Origin: JANQFV01 sp964468185 | GTDB lineage: Bacteria > Planctomycetota > Phycisphaerae > UBA1845 > Fen-1342 | Direction: 5' to 3' | Length of the DNA stretch: 64,000 nucleotides | Assembly: GCA_964468185.1 (NCBI GenBank) | Contig: CAYXTR010000007.1 | Location: 62,001-126,000, forward strand | Shown here: in pieces, positions 43,389 to 51,556 of the stretch | Layout of the letters: the number at the start of each line of letters is the position of its first letter | Numbering within the stretch: position 1 is the first letter of the stretch | Notes under the pieces: generated by a model | Database searches by the model: none | The model's input: the letters and a program-made list of their open reading frames with translations, nothing else | What the model was told of the DNA's origin: nothing | Program-made: the position numbers and the translations under genes

Positions 43389-44081
43389 GTGAGTGGCTGG
43401 ATGATCAACATCCTGGCGGACGGCGACCTCACCGGCGCGATTGTGATGCTGGTGGTTGCCGGCGCGAGCGTCCTGGGGCACCTCCTCCAGAAGAAGAAGG
43501 AGGGCGAGAAGAAGTCCACCCCGCCGGACCCGCGGCAGAAGCGGCGGGAGGCCGAGCGGGCGGCGCCGACGCGGACGCATCCGCCGCAGCGGCCCCGGCC
43601 GCCGCAACCGACCGAGGCGAGGTCGGAGCCGTCGGTGCCGCGACGTGAGCAACGGCCAACGGTCGGTCCGGGCCGGCGGCCGGAGCGACCGGTGAAGCTG
43701 GAGCCGGTGGGAAGGCGTCGTCCGGTTCGCCAGTCTTATGAGCATGGGTCCTCGCCGACGACCTACGGGCCCCGACCGCCGGTCCGCGTGCGGCCGGCGG
43801 CACGCGCACCGGAGCCGGTGCCGCGGGCGGATGTCGCACGGCGGCGCGACATCTACGAATCCGAGATCGGGTCTGGTGAAACTGAGATTGCCGGGGTGGA
43901 GCGGCCCGTGCCGGCGCGGGGCGTCGTTCGGACGCGGGAGCCGTCGGCGGGGCGAGCGGAACCGGCTTTATCGGAGCGGGTGCGGGCGATGCTGGCAGCG
44001 CGAGGCGATTTGAAGGCTGCGATTGTGCTCAGCGAGATTCTGGATCCGCCGCTGGCGCTACGGGATCGGCAGCGGTATTGA
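43389..44081 (+). CDS. Third gene of the NfeD-FloA operon: membrane-anchored Pro/Arg-rich protein
   Basis: A 230-residue protein starting at GTG, 7 bp after floA. It has one N-terminal TM segment (about 12-32), a long disordered linker dominated by Pro, Arg and Glu, and a compact C-terminal helix LKAAIVLSEILDPPLALRD. I recall that final LSEILxPPxALR motif from proteins of unknown function next to floA in planctomycetes; this is from memory and not checked. It may link the flotillin raft to another factor by its C-terminal helix. No catalytic motif is present. Confidence 0.75.
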   Translation: MSGWMINILADGDLTGAIVMLVVAGASVLGHLLQKKKEGEKKSTPPDPRQKRREAERAAPTRTHPPQRPRPPQPTEARSEPSVPRREQRPTVGPGRRPERPVKLEPVGRRRPVRQSYEHGSSPTTYGPRPPVRVRPAARAPEPVPRADVARRRDIYESEIGSGETEIAGVERPVPARGVVRTREPSAGRAEPALSERVRAMLAARGDLKAAIVLSEILDPPLALRDRQRY

Positions 44082-44192
44082 GCGTCGGTGTCCTGCCGGC
44101 GTTTTGCGGATTGTCTTCCTCGGACTAAACTGTTCGTTTTGCCGCATTGGCGCGGACGGTGGCTGTATGGCCTGAGGGAAGCGAGAGTCGTC

Positions 44193-47100
44193 ATGAGTAA
44201 TGGTGGCAGTTACGATCCACGTGCCGTTGAGAGCGAGATTTACAGGTTTTGGGAGGATGGGGGGTATTTCCACGCGGAGAGCGACCCGGAGAAGCGGCCG
44301 TATGTGATTGATATTCCGTTGCCGAACGTGACGGGTTCACTGCACCTGGGGCATGCGATCAACCAGACGTGTCAGGATGTGCTGACGCGTTATCACCGGA
44401 TGCGCGGGTTTGAGGCCCTGTGGATGCCGGGTACGGACCATGCGGGAATTGCCACCCAGGCGGTTGTCGAGCGGAAGCTGAAGGAAGAGGAGAATCTCAC
44501 GCGGCACGAGTTGGGTCGGGAGGGGCTGGTCGAGAAGATCTGGGAATGGAAGGAAGAATACGGTGGGCGGATTCTGAGTCAGCTCCGGAAGATGGGGTTC
44601 TCGTGTGACTGGCCGCGGACGCGTTTTACGTTGGACGAGGTGTGTGCCCGGGCGGTGCATGAGGTGTTCTTCCAGTGGTTCCGGGATGGGCTGATCTATC
44701 GGGGTGTGCGGCTGGTGAACTGGGACGCGGCGTTACAGACGGCTGTAGCGGATGACGAGGTCATTCACGAGACGGTCAAGGGGCACTTCTGGCACTATCG
44801 CTACCCGGTGGAGGGGTGCGACGCGACGGGCGCGGATGCGCAGGAGGGGAAGGACTATCTCGTCGTGGCGACGACCCGGCCGGAGACGATGCTGGGCGAC
44901 ACGGCGATTTGCGTGCACCCGGATGACACGCGTTATCAGGCGTTGGTGGGCAAGAACTGCGTGCTGCCGCTGATGAATCGGCCGATTCCGATTATCGCGG
45001 ATGCGGAACTGGCGAAGATGGAGTTGGGGACGGGGTGCGTGAAGGTCACGCCGGGCCACGACCCCAACGACTACGCGTGCGGGCAGCGCAACAATCTCGA
45101 GATGATCAACATCCTGACGCCCGACGGGAAGATCAACGAGAACGGGGGGAAGTATGCCGGCCTGGACCGGTATGAGGCGCGGAAGCAGGTGGTGGCGGAC
45201 CTGGAAGCGCAGGGGTTGATGGAGCGCGTGGAGGATTATGAGCACGAGGTGGGGCATAGTGACCGGTCGAAGACGCCGATCGAGCCGATGCTCAGTGAGC
45301 AGTGGTTCCTGACGATGGGGGAGCTGGCCGAGTCGGCGATGGAGGCGGTGCGGGACGGGCGGGTGCAGTTTTATCCGGGGCGGTATGCGAAGACGATGCT
45401 GGACTGGCTGGGGGAGAAGCGGGACTGGTGCATCAGCCGGCAGCTCTGGTGGGGGCATCGGATTCCAGTATGGCGCGCGGGGCTCGGTGAGGGCGGGGAC
45501 ACGTCGGGGCTGCTGGATCGGCTGGTAGCGTGGGGGGGCCAGCAGCGGATTGCGTTTACTGCTGATGAAGCGGGTCGGCTTAGGGCGGGAGAGCTGGATG
45601 CGTTGCCGACGGCGCTCTGTGTGCATCATGCCGATGATCAGGAGGTGATCGAAGCGCTGGAGGCGGCTGGGTATGGGCAGGATCCGGATGTGCTGGATAC
45701 GTGGTTCAGCTCGGCGCTGTGGCCGTTCAGCACGTTGGGATGGCCGGACAATTATGGGCAAGGTGTGAACGGGGATGGCCCGACGGATCTGGACTATTTC
45801 TATCCGACGAGTGTGCTGGTCACGGCGCGGGACATCATCACGCTGTGGGTTGCGCGGATGATCATTACCGGGCTGTATTTTCTGAAGCGCGTGCCGTTCC
45901 AGCATGTGTTTATTCATCCGAATATTCAGGATGGGCAGGGGCGGCGGATGAGCAAGTCGATCGGGAACGGTGTTGATCCGGTCGACATCATCGATCGCTA
46001 TGGGGCGGATGCGTTGCGGTTCACGATGGCGCAGATGGCCACCGAGACGCAGGATGCGCGCTTACCCGTGTCTTACCTGTGTCCGCATTGCGGGGAGCTG
46101 ATCGCACAGACGTCGGTCGTGCCGCACAACAAGGTGCCACGCGACATTCACGAGGTGCAGTGCAAGGCGTGCAAGAAGGAATTTGCGACGGTCTGGGCGC
46201 CACCAGAGAAGAAGGAGCAGCTCGCCGTCGGCATGGACACTTCCGAGCGGTTCGAGCTGGGGCGAAACTTCTGCAACAAGCTCTGGCAGGCGGCGACGGG
46301 GTTCGTACTGCCGAATCTGGAGGGATATGCGCCGCGGCCGCTCGAGCCGGCGGAGCTGGCGGTTGAGGATCGGTGGATTCTGTCGCGATTGGCGGGGGCC
46401 ATTGCGGAGATTGAGGCGCGGTTTGGGCGGTATCAGCTCAATGACGTGGTGAGCACACTGTACGATTTCTTCTGGAGTGATTTCTGCGACTGGTATGTGG
46501 AGCTGGTCAAGCCGCGCTTGTTCGGCAAGGACTCGTACGGGAATGTGGTGACACGGGATGACACTTCGGCGGCGACGGCGCGGCAGGTGCTGGCGCACGT
46601 GCTGGATCAATGTCTGCGGCTGATGCATCCGGTGATCCCGTTCGTGACGGAGGCGCTCTGGGCGAAAGTCGGTGAGGTGGCCCCGCAGCGTGGGATTACG
46701 GCTGTTGAACAGGCGGAGTCGGCGCTGATTTCCGCGCGGTGGCCGGACCGGGCGGAGCAGGTGCGTGATCCGCAGGTCGAGCGCGAGGTGGCGGCGCTAC
46801 AGGACGTGATCAAGGCCATGCGCGACACGTTGGCGCGGATCAATACAGCGCGATCGGCGGCGAAGGAGCCTGCGATCGGCAAATTGCCGCAGGCCGTGAT
46901 TCGGGCGGATGAGCAACTTGCTGACGGGTTGTCGCAGCAGATCGCCGTGTTGCAGCGGCTGGGGCGGTGCGAGGAGGTCGAGCTTGGCACAAAGGTGGAG
47001 AAGCCGGCCGAGGCGGCGACGCAGGTGTTGTCGGGCGTGGAGGTGTATGTGCCGCTGGGTGGTTTGATGGACCTGAATGCGGAGCGCAAGCGGTTGCAGC

Positions 47101-47273
47101 AGGAGCGGGACAAGGTGCAAGGACATATCGAGCGGCTGATCGGCAAGCTTGGGAATGAGGGCTTTGTCGCCAAGGCGCCGCCGGCGGTCGTGAAGCAGGA
47201 GCGGGCGCGGCTGGAGGAGATGAAGAGTCGGCTGGCGACCCTGGAGCGGAATCTGGCGGATATTGCGGAGTAG
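44193..47273 (+). CDS. valS: Valyl-tRNA synthetase
   Basis: A 1026-residue class I synthetase. PNVTGSLHLGHA is the HIGH motif, RMSKSIGNGVDP (Met586) the KMSKS loop, TTRPETMLGDTA belongs to the editing domain, and the C-terminal coiled coil LNAERKRLQQERDKVQ is typical of ValRS. It is longer than the usual 880-950, partly because of a zinc-ribbon insertion after KMSKS (Cys630, 633, 657, 660: CPHC and CKAC). A second unusual stretch lies after WWGHRIPVWRAG. MSNGGSYDPR at 44193 is chosen as start, where homology begins. Confidence 0.95.
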   Translation: MSNGGSYDPRAVESEIYRFWEDGGYFHAESDPEKRPYVIDIPLPNVTGSLHLGHAINQTCQDVLTRYHRMRGFEALWMPGTDHAGIATQAVVERKLKEEENLTRHELGREGLVEKIWEWKEEYGGRILSQLRKMGFSCDWPRTRFTLDEVCARAVHEVFFQWFRDGLIYRGVRLVNWDAALQTAVADDEVIHETVKGHFWHYRYPVEGCDATGADAQEGKDYLVVATTRPETMLGDTAICVHPDDTRYQALVGKNCVLPLMNRPIPIIADAELAKMELGTGCVKVTPGHDPNDYACGQRNNLEMINILTPDGKINENGGKYAGLDRYEARKQVVADLEAQGLMERVEDYEHEVGHSDRSKTPIEPMLSEQWFLTMGELAESAMEAVRDGRVQFYPGRYAKTMLDWLGEKRDWCISRQLWWGHRIPVWRAGLGEGGDTSGLLDRLVAWGGQQRIAFTADEAGRLRAGELDALPTALCVHHADDQEVIEALEAAGYGQDPDVLDTWFSSALWPFSTLGWPDNYGQGVNGDGPTDLDYFYPTSVLVTARDIITLWVARMIITGLYFLKRVPFQHVFIHPNIQDGQGRRMSKSIGNGVDPVDIIDRYGADALRFTMAQMATETQDARLPVSYLCPHCGELIAQTSVVPHNKVPRDIHEVQCKACKKEFATVWAPPEKKEQLAVGMDTSERFELGRNFCNKLWQAATGFVLPNLEGYAPRPLEPAELAVEDRWILSRLAGAIAEIEARFGRYQLNDVVSTLYDFFWSDFCDWYVELVKPRLFGKDSYGNVVTRDDTSAATARQVLAHVLDQCLRLMHPVIPFVTEALWAKVGEVAPQRGITAVEQAESALISARWPDRAEQVRDPQVEREVAALQDVIKAMRDTLARINTARSAAKEPAIGKLPQAVIRADEQLADGLSQQIAVLQRLGRCEEVELGTKVEKPAEAATQVLSGVEVYVPLGGLMDLNAERKRLQQERDKVQGHIERLIGKLGNEGFVAKAPPAVVKQERARLEEMKSRLATLERNLADIAE

Positions 47274-47356
47274 GGGCGGGGTATGGAGTCGCGAGCCGGT
47301 GGGCACGAGGCTTGGCGGAGCCGCGGAAGTGGGCCTGCCGGGACCAATTAGGGGAC

Positions 47357-47374
47357 GGGGGGGGGGGGGGGGGG
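47357..47374. repeat. Poly-G homopolymer (18 G)
   Basis: An uninterrupted run of 18 G between valS and tRNA-Pro, with GGGG tracts on both sides. Length may be uncertain in the assembly. It could form a G-quadruplex on the + strand. Confidence 0.7.
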
Positions 47375-47454
47375 TGGATACGGGGCGGGGGTTGCTTTGC
47401 GGGCGGAAGCTGATACCATGAATGGTCCGCCCCGGTTCTGGGCGGAGAACCCTC

Positions 47455-47529
47455 CGGGGTGTGGCTCAGTCTGGCTAGAGCGCTGCGTTCGGGACGCAGA
47501 GGTCGCTGGTTCGAATCCAGTCACCCCGA
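47455..47529 (+). tRNA. tRNA-Pro (anticodon CGG)
   Basis: The acceptor CGGGGTG pairs with CACCCCG, discriminator A. The anticodon loop TTCGGGA, closed by CTGCG/CGCAG, gives CGG. The D arm GGCTCAG...GAGC and the T loop TTCGAAT are typical. CCA is not encoded. Confidence 0.95.
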
Positions 47530-47544
47530 GTTTCTTCCATCGAG

Positions 47545-47578
47545 AGCCCTTCGGCAGAAACCGGAGGGCTTTCTTTTT
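47545..47578 (+). terminator. Intrinsic terminator after tRNA-Pro
   Basis: AGCCCTTCGG (47545-47554) and CCGGAGGGCT (47561-47570) form a 10-bp stem with one wobble and a 6-base loop, followed by TTCTTTTT. It lies 15 bp beyond the tRNA. Confidence 0.88.
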
Positions 47579-47884
47579 GCGCGCGCCGGGCTCATGAGCG
47601 GCTGGGTGTTTCAAACCAGAATGCAACAGACGCGCGAGCTTTGGGGAAGGCAACTGGGTTGGGCCCGATCGCGCGGTGCGCTGAGGAGTTCACGATCGAC
47701 GGGGGCCTTCTTGCCGGAACGGCTGTCCCGCCGCGCTCGGCGTCGCCGTCGGGGGAGCGCCAATTCTGAGGAAGTCAGGGTGCAACAAGCGCGGGCCGCG
47801 TACGACGCAACGAGACTTGGGGCATGACGGTCAGTCCTGTAGCCGTAGGTTCTCATGTCCGGATCCGCCGCGGCCGGTGGCGGC
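47579..47884. other. Intergenic region without recognisable features
   Basis: 306 bp between the tRNA-Pro terminator and the end of the zinc-ribbon membrane protein. I see no supportable gene, repeat or structured RNA in it. Confidence 0.5.
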
Positions 47885-48400
47885 TCAGCCTGCCGCGTTG
47901 TTGCTATTGCCGGTACCGCTCAGTTTCCAAGCACAGCCGCACTCCGGACAGACGGTCGCACCGTCTTCCGGAGCAAGCGGAAGGGCGTGGAGTGCATAGC
48001 CGCAGTGTGGACAGCGGCGGTGCTTGAGCATGGCCGTGGCGACGTTCCCGAAGCGTCTTCTTTTGACGCTGAACCAGATGATCCAGGGCAAGGAACAGAT
48101 GTAGACCAGGCCGGCCGATTTCGCCAGGGTCGCATCGCGAATGCCCCCGGTGAGCGACTCGAACGTGAAGAAGCTGATCACGAGCAACGCCCCGCAGAAG
48201 CCGCTGACCAGCGCCGTCCGTTCGGCGAAAGCGACGCGCACGCCCTGCTCGTGGGCGATGATGCGGAGTGTGTTGGCGTCGATGACATCGTGCTGTTGCA
48301 GGAGATACAGCGCGATGGGATCGATCTGCGTGACGGTCCGGCCGCGGGCGTCCTTGATGTGACCGCGGCGCGCGGGGGCGGCTGCATCGTTCGCGTCCAT
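47885..48400 (-). CDS. Small membrane protein with C-terminal zinc ribbon
   Basis: A 171-residue hypothetical protein. Two TM helices (about 63-82 and 93-111) are followed by a basic KRRRF and a zinc ribbon, CPHCGYALHALPLAPEDGA and CPECGCAW. This ribbon style, CPHCGYxLxxLP...CPECG, is frequent in planctomycete membrane proteins of unknown role. The N-terminal 60 residues are soluble and predicted helical. There is no operon partner: the PAS kinase ends 205 bp upstream on the same strand. Function is unknown. Confidence 0.75.
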   Translation of the reverse strand: MDANDAAAPARRGHIKDARGRTVTQIDPIALYLLQQHDVIDANTLRIIAHEQGVRVAFAERTALVSGFCGALLVISFFTFESLTGGIRDATLAKSAGLVYICSLPWIIWFSVKRRRFGNVATAMLKHRRCPHCGYALHALPLAPEDGATVCPECGCAWKLSGTGNSNNAAG

Positions 48401-48605
48401 AGCCGGCCTCTTGGTTGGCCATTTGGAGACGGTTGGTGACCAAGTGTAGCCACACGGGCGCCTTGGCTGTCGCTGGCGTCAAGAGCGGCGATGTGTCAGG
48501 GCGCAGTGAATGGAATGCCCAGATCATATGCAGCCTTGTTGATCAGCACAAGGTCGCCGCGCAGTCGGGTGGGGGCAGCGCAGGTCCCGGCGATATCGGC
48601 GGTGG

Positions 48606-51398
48606 TCATGTATCGAGTGCCTGGCGGGCTTGCGTGGCCAGGCTCTGCATGGAGAAGGGCTTTTGAATGAAGTTGATGCCTTCGTCCACGACGCCACGAT
48701 GTGCGACCACGTCGGCCGTGTACCCGGACATGAAGAGGCGTTTCAGGTTGGGGTAGAGTGTGAGCAGTCGTTTGGCGAGCTCGCGGCCGTTCATTTCGGG
48801 CATGACGACGTCGGTAATGAGGAGGTGAATCTCGCCGGCATGTTCTTGTGCAACGCGTAGAGCCTCGCCGGGGGAGCTGGCGGGCAGCACATGGTAGCCC
48901 TGCCGCTGCAGCATCTGGGTGCCGAGCGCGAGGATGGCGGGCTCGTCTTCGACGAGCAGGATGGTCTCATTACCGCGCTGGATGGCGGCGGCTTCTTTGG
49001 TGGTGTGTTTGAGGTGGGGCTGGCCGACGACGTGGACGGGCAGGTAAACGCGAAACGTCGTACCCCGGCCCGGCGCGCTGGCGACGTCGATGCAGCCGCG
49101 ATTCTGCTTGACGATGCCGTAGACGGTGGCGAGGCCCAGACCGGTTCCCTCGGCGAGTCCTTTCGTGGTGAAGAAGGGCTCGAAGATTTGCACGCGGGTT
49201 GCTTCGTCCATGCCGCACCCGTTGTCGATGATGGCCAGCATGACGAACTGGCCCGGTGTCGGGCCGGTGTCACTGCCACAATCGTCTGCGTTGCGCGTTG
49301 CTGGTGCGGTTTCGATCGTGATTCGGCCGACGCCAGCGATGGCGTCGCGGGCGTTGACGACGAGGTTGACGAGGAGTTGGTCGATTTGGGAGGGGTCCAT
49401 GTGGATGAGCGGAAGCCGGTCGTGGGGGATCCAGCGCAGCTCGATGTCTTCACCAATCAGTCGCCTGAGCATCTTCAGCATGGCGGCGATGGTGTCGTTG
49501 AGATTCAGCACCTGGGGGGTGACGGTCTGTCGGCGGGCGAAAGCCAGCAGTTGGCGGGTGAGGTCGGCGGAGCGCTGCGCCGCCCGGCGGATTTCGTCGA
49601 GATCACTGCGTACCGGGTCGCCGGTCGGCAGACGGTCGACGGCGAGTTCAACGTAACCCAGGATGGCAGTGAGCATGTTGTTGAAGTCGTGAGCGACGCC
49701 TCCTGCGAGACGGCCTACCGATTCCATCTTCTGAGCCTGTTGAAACTGGGCGGCGAGTTGAAGTTGCTCGGTGATATCGCGCTTGACGGCGACGTAGTTG
49801 ATGATGTTCCCGGCAGCGTCACGCACAGGTGAGATTGTGGCGTCCTCGGTGTACTGCTGGCCGTCCTTGCGGTTGTTCACGAAGCGGCCTTGCCAGGTTC
49901 GCCCGGATGAGATTGTCCGCCACAGTTCGTCATAGAAGGTCGCGTCGTGCTTGCCGCTTTTGAGGATGCGGGGATTGCGGCCGATGACCTCGTCGCGTCG
50001 ATAGCCGGTGATGGACTCGAATGCGGGATTGACGTATTGGATCTTTCCGGCGGTGTCCGTGATGACAACGACTTCGCCGGACTGCGCGATGGCCGCGGAA
50101 AGTCGCTCGCGCTCGACCTCGGCCTGCTTTATGGCGCTGAGGTCGATGTCAATACAGAACAGTTCAGGTGGGTGACCGGGTCGTTGCACGATGCTGTGGC
50201 TCGAGTAGACGGGCACACGTGTGCCGTCTTTGCGTTTGAGGTTCAGTTCGGACGCGGGGACGGGCACGCCGGTTTCGGCCATTTGGCGAACGGCCTGTGC
50301 GACCTGGTCGTGCATCTCGGGAGGGATGATCAGGTCGAGCAGGCTGCGGCCCAGCGCCTCTTCGGCGGTATAGCCGTAGAGACGGCGCGATCCTGCGTTC
50401 CAGTACTGAGTTGTACCGTCGGGTCCGTAGCCCTGGACGGAGACCATCGTCACGTCGTTCAGCAGCAACCGAAAGCGCTCCTCGCTCTCGCGAAGGGCTT
50501 CTTCGGCTCTTTTTCGTTCAGTGATGTCGGTGACGACCGCGATGGCCCCCTGGAAACTGCCGGTCGGATCGACCATGGGGCTGGTGGAGAGCGCGGTGCG
50601 GATTCTGTTGCCGTCCTTGCGGATGAACTCGAACTCGTGGGACTCAGCGATCCCTTGTCGGCGGCGGTTCATGAGTTGCGATGCGCGTGCTTGGCCGTCG
50701 CCGTCCATGAATGCGAAGAGATGGCGGCCATTCATCTCTTCCATCGTGTAGCCAAGCATGGCTGCCACGCGTGGGTTGACGTACGTCGTGACCGCCTCGT
50801 GATTGATGGTCCAGATCCCCGCCTGGGCTTGCTCGACCAGGTTACGGAAGCGCTCCTCGCTGGCACGCAGGGATTGCTCGACGCGTTTGCGGTCGGTGAT
50901 ATCGGTGATGATGCCGACCAGGCCGCGGAGTGAGCCGTCGGCGTGGTGCAGGCGACTGCCGGAGAGCTCGCCGCAGAACGTGCTGTCGTCGTGGCGGCGG
51001 TACAGGCGTTCGACGAGCACGTGGTCGATTTCGCCGCGCAGCAGGCGACGCATGTTTGCGCGGGCTTCGTCGGAGACGCTTGGATGTGTGTGGTCGACGT
51101 AATTGCTGCCGATGACCTGATCGATGCGGCGGCCCAGCATCTCCGCCATGCGGGGGTTGGCGTAGATGATGGTACCCGCGGCGTCTACGAGGATCAGGCC
51201 GGAGCGGATTGTCTCGAAGATGGCGCGGAGTGTTTCTTCACGCTCGTGGAGTGCATCGGGGGGCGGCGGAGATCCGCTGTTCTTGTGTTCAGACTTGCGC
51301 AGCCGGGCCAGCTCGGCCTCGGCGGCGTGGCAGCGTCGTTCCAGTTCCTGGATCTTCTTCTGGTCCGCTCCCATGGTCTGGTAGTGATCGTCGCGCAT
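48606..51398 (-). CDS. Soluble multi-PAS hybrid histidine kinase
   Basis: A 930-residue cytoplasmic sensor with no TM segment. A short coiled coil (10-36) leads into four PAS domains (about 55-170, 182-297, 305-425, 432-545), several with PAC ends such as ITDITDRKRVEQ and VTDITERKRAEE. HisKA is of the GGVAHDFNNMLTAI type (His570), HATPase_c has NARDAI, DNGCGM and GTGLGLATVYG, and a receiver domain closes the protein (TDVVMPEMNG, Asp863). Kinases of this FixL/NtrB-like class often sense gases, redox or light through PAS cofactors, but no heme or flavin motif is decisive here. No output regulator is adjacent. Confidence 0.9.
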   Translation of the reverse strand: MRDDHYQTMGADQKKIQELERRCHAAEAELARLRKSEHKNSGSPPPPDALHEREETLRAIFETIRSGLILVDAAGTIIYANPRMAEMLGRRIDQVIGSNYVDHTHPSVSDEARANMRRLLRGEIDHVLVERLYRRHDDSTFCGELSGSRLHHADGSLRGLVGIITDITDRKRVEQSLRASEERFRNLVEQAQAGIWTINHEAVTTYVNPRVAAMLGYTMEEMNGRHLFAFMDGDGQARASQLMNRRRQGIAESHEFEFIRKDGNRIRTALSTSPMVDPTGSFQGAIAVVTDITERKRAEEALRESEERFRLLLNDVTMVSVQGYGPDGTTQYWNAGSRRLYGYTAEEALGRSLLDLIIPPEMHDQVAQAVRQMAETGVPVPASELNLKRKDGTRVPVYSSHSIVQRPGHPPELFCIDIDLSAIKQAEVERERLSAAIAQSGEVVVITDTAGKIQYVNPAFESITGYRRDEVIGRNPRILKSGKHDATFYDELWRTISSGRTWQGRFVNNRKDGQQYTEDATISPVRDAAGNIINYVAVKRDITEQLQLAAQFQQAQKMESVGRLAGGVAHDFNNMLTAILGYVELAVDRLPTGDPVRSDLDEIRRAAQRSADLTRQLLAFARRQTVTPQVLNLNDTIAAMLKMLRRLIGEDIELRWIPHDRLPLIHMDPSQIDQLLVNLVVNARDAIAGVGRITIETAPATRNADDCGSDTGPTPGQFVMLAIIDNGCGMDEATRVQIFEPFFTTKGLAEGTGLGLATVYGIVKQNRGCIDVASAPGRGTTFRVYLPVHVVGQPHLKHTTKEAAAIQRGNETILLVEDEPAILALGTQMLQRQGYHVLPASSPGEALRVAQEHAGEIHLLITDVVMPEMNGRELAKRLLTLYPNLKRLFMSGYTADVVAHRGVVDEGINFIQKPFSMQSLATQARQALDT

Positions 51399-51480
51399 CA
51401 GCTTCGCGGCGTCAAGGGAAACCCGGGCGGGGCGGGGGGCGCTGCGAGGGAGGCATCAGAGTTGACTGCCCGCGCGGGGG

Positions 51481-51512
51481 CGGGCCCTTCGATCCCCAAG
51501 TCGAAGGGCCCG
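51481..51512 (-). terminator. Hairpin after the lipoprotein gene
   Basis: CGGGCCCTTCGA and TCGAAGGGCCCG form a perfect 12-bp stem with an 8-base loop, 44 bp downstream of the minus-strand gene ending at 51557. The stem is strong, but there is no clear U tract. Confidence 0.55.
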
Positions 51513-51556
51513 GTTTGCGCGTGGCGATCGCTGTCTCGTGCCGGCCGATGTCCGGA

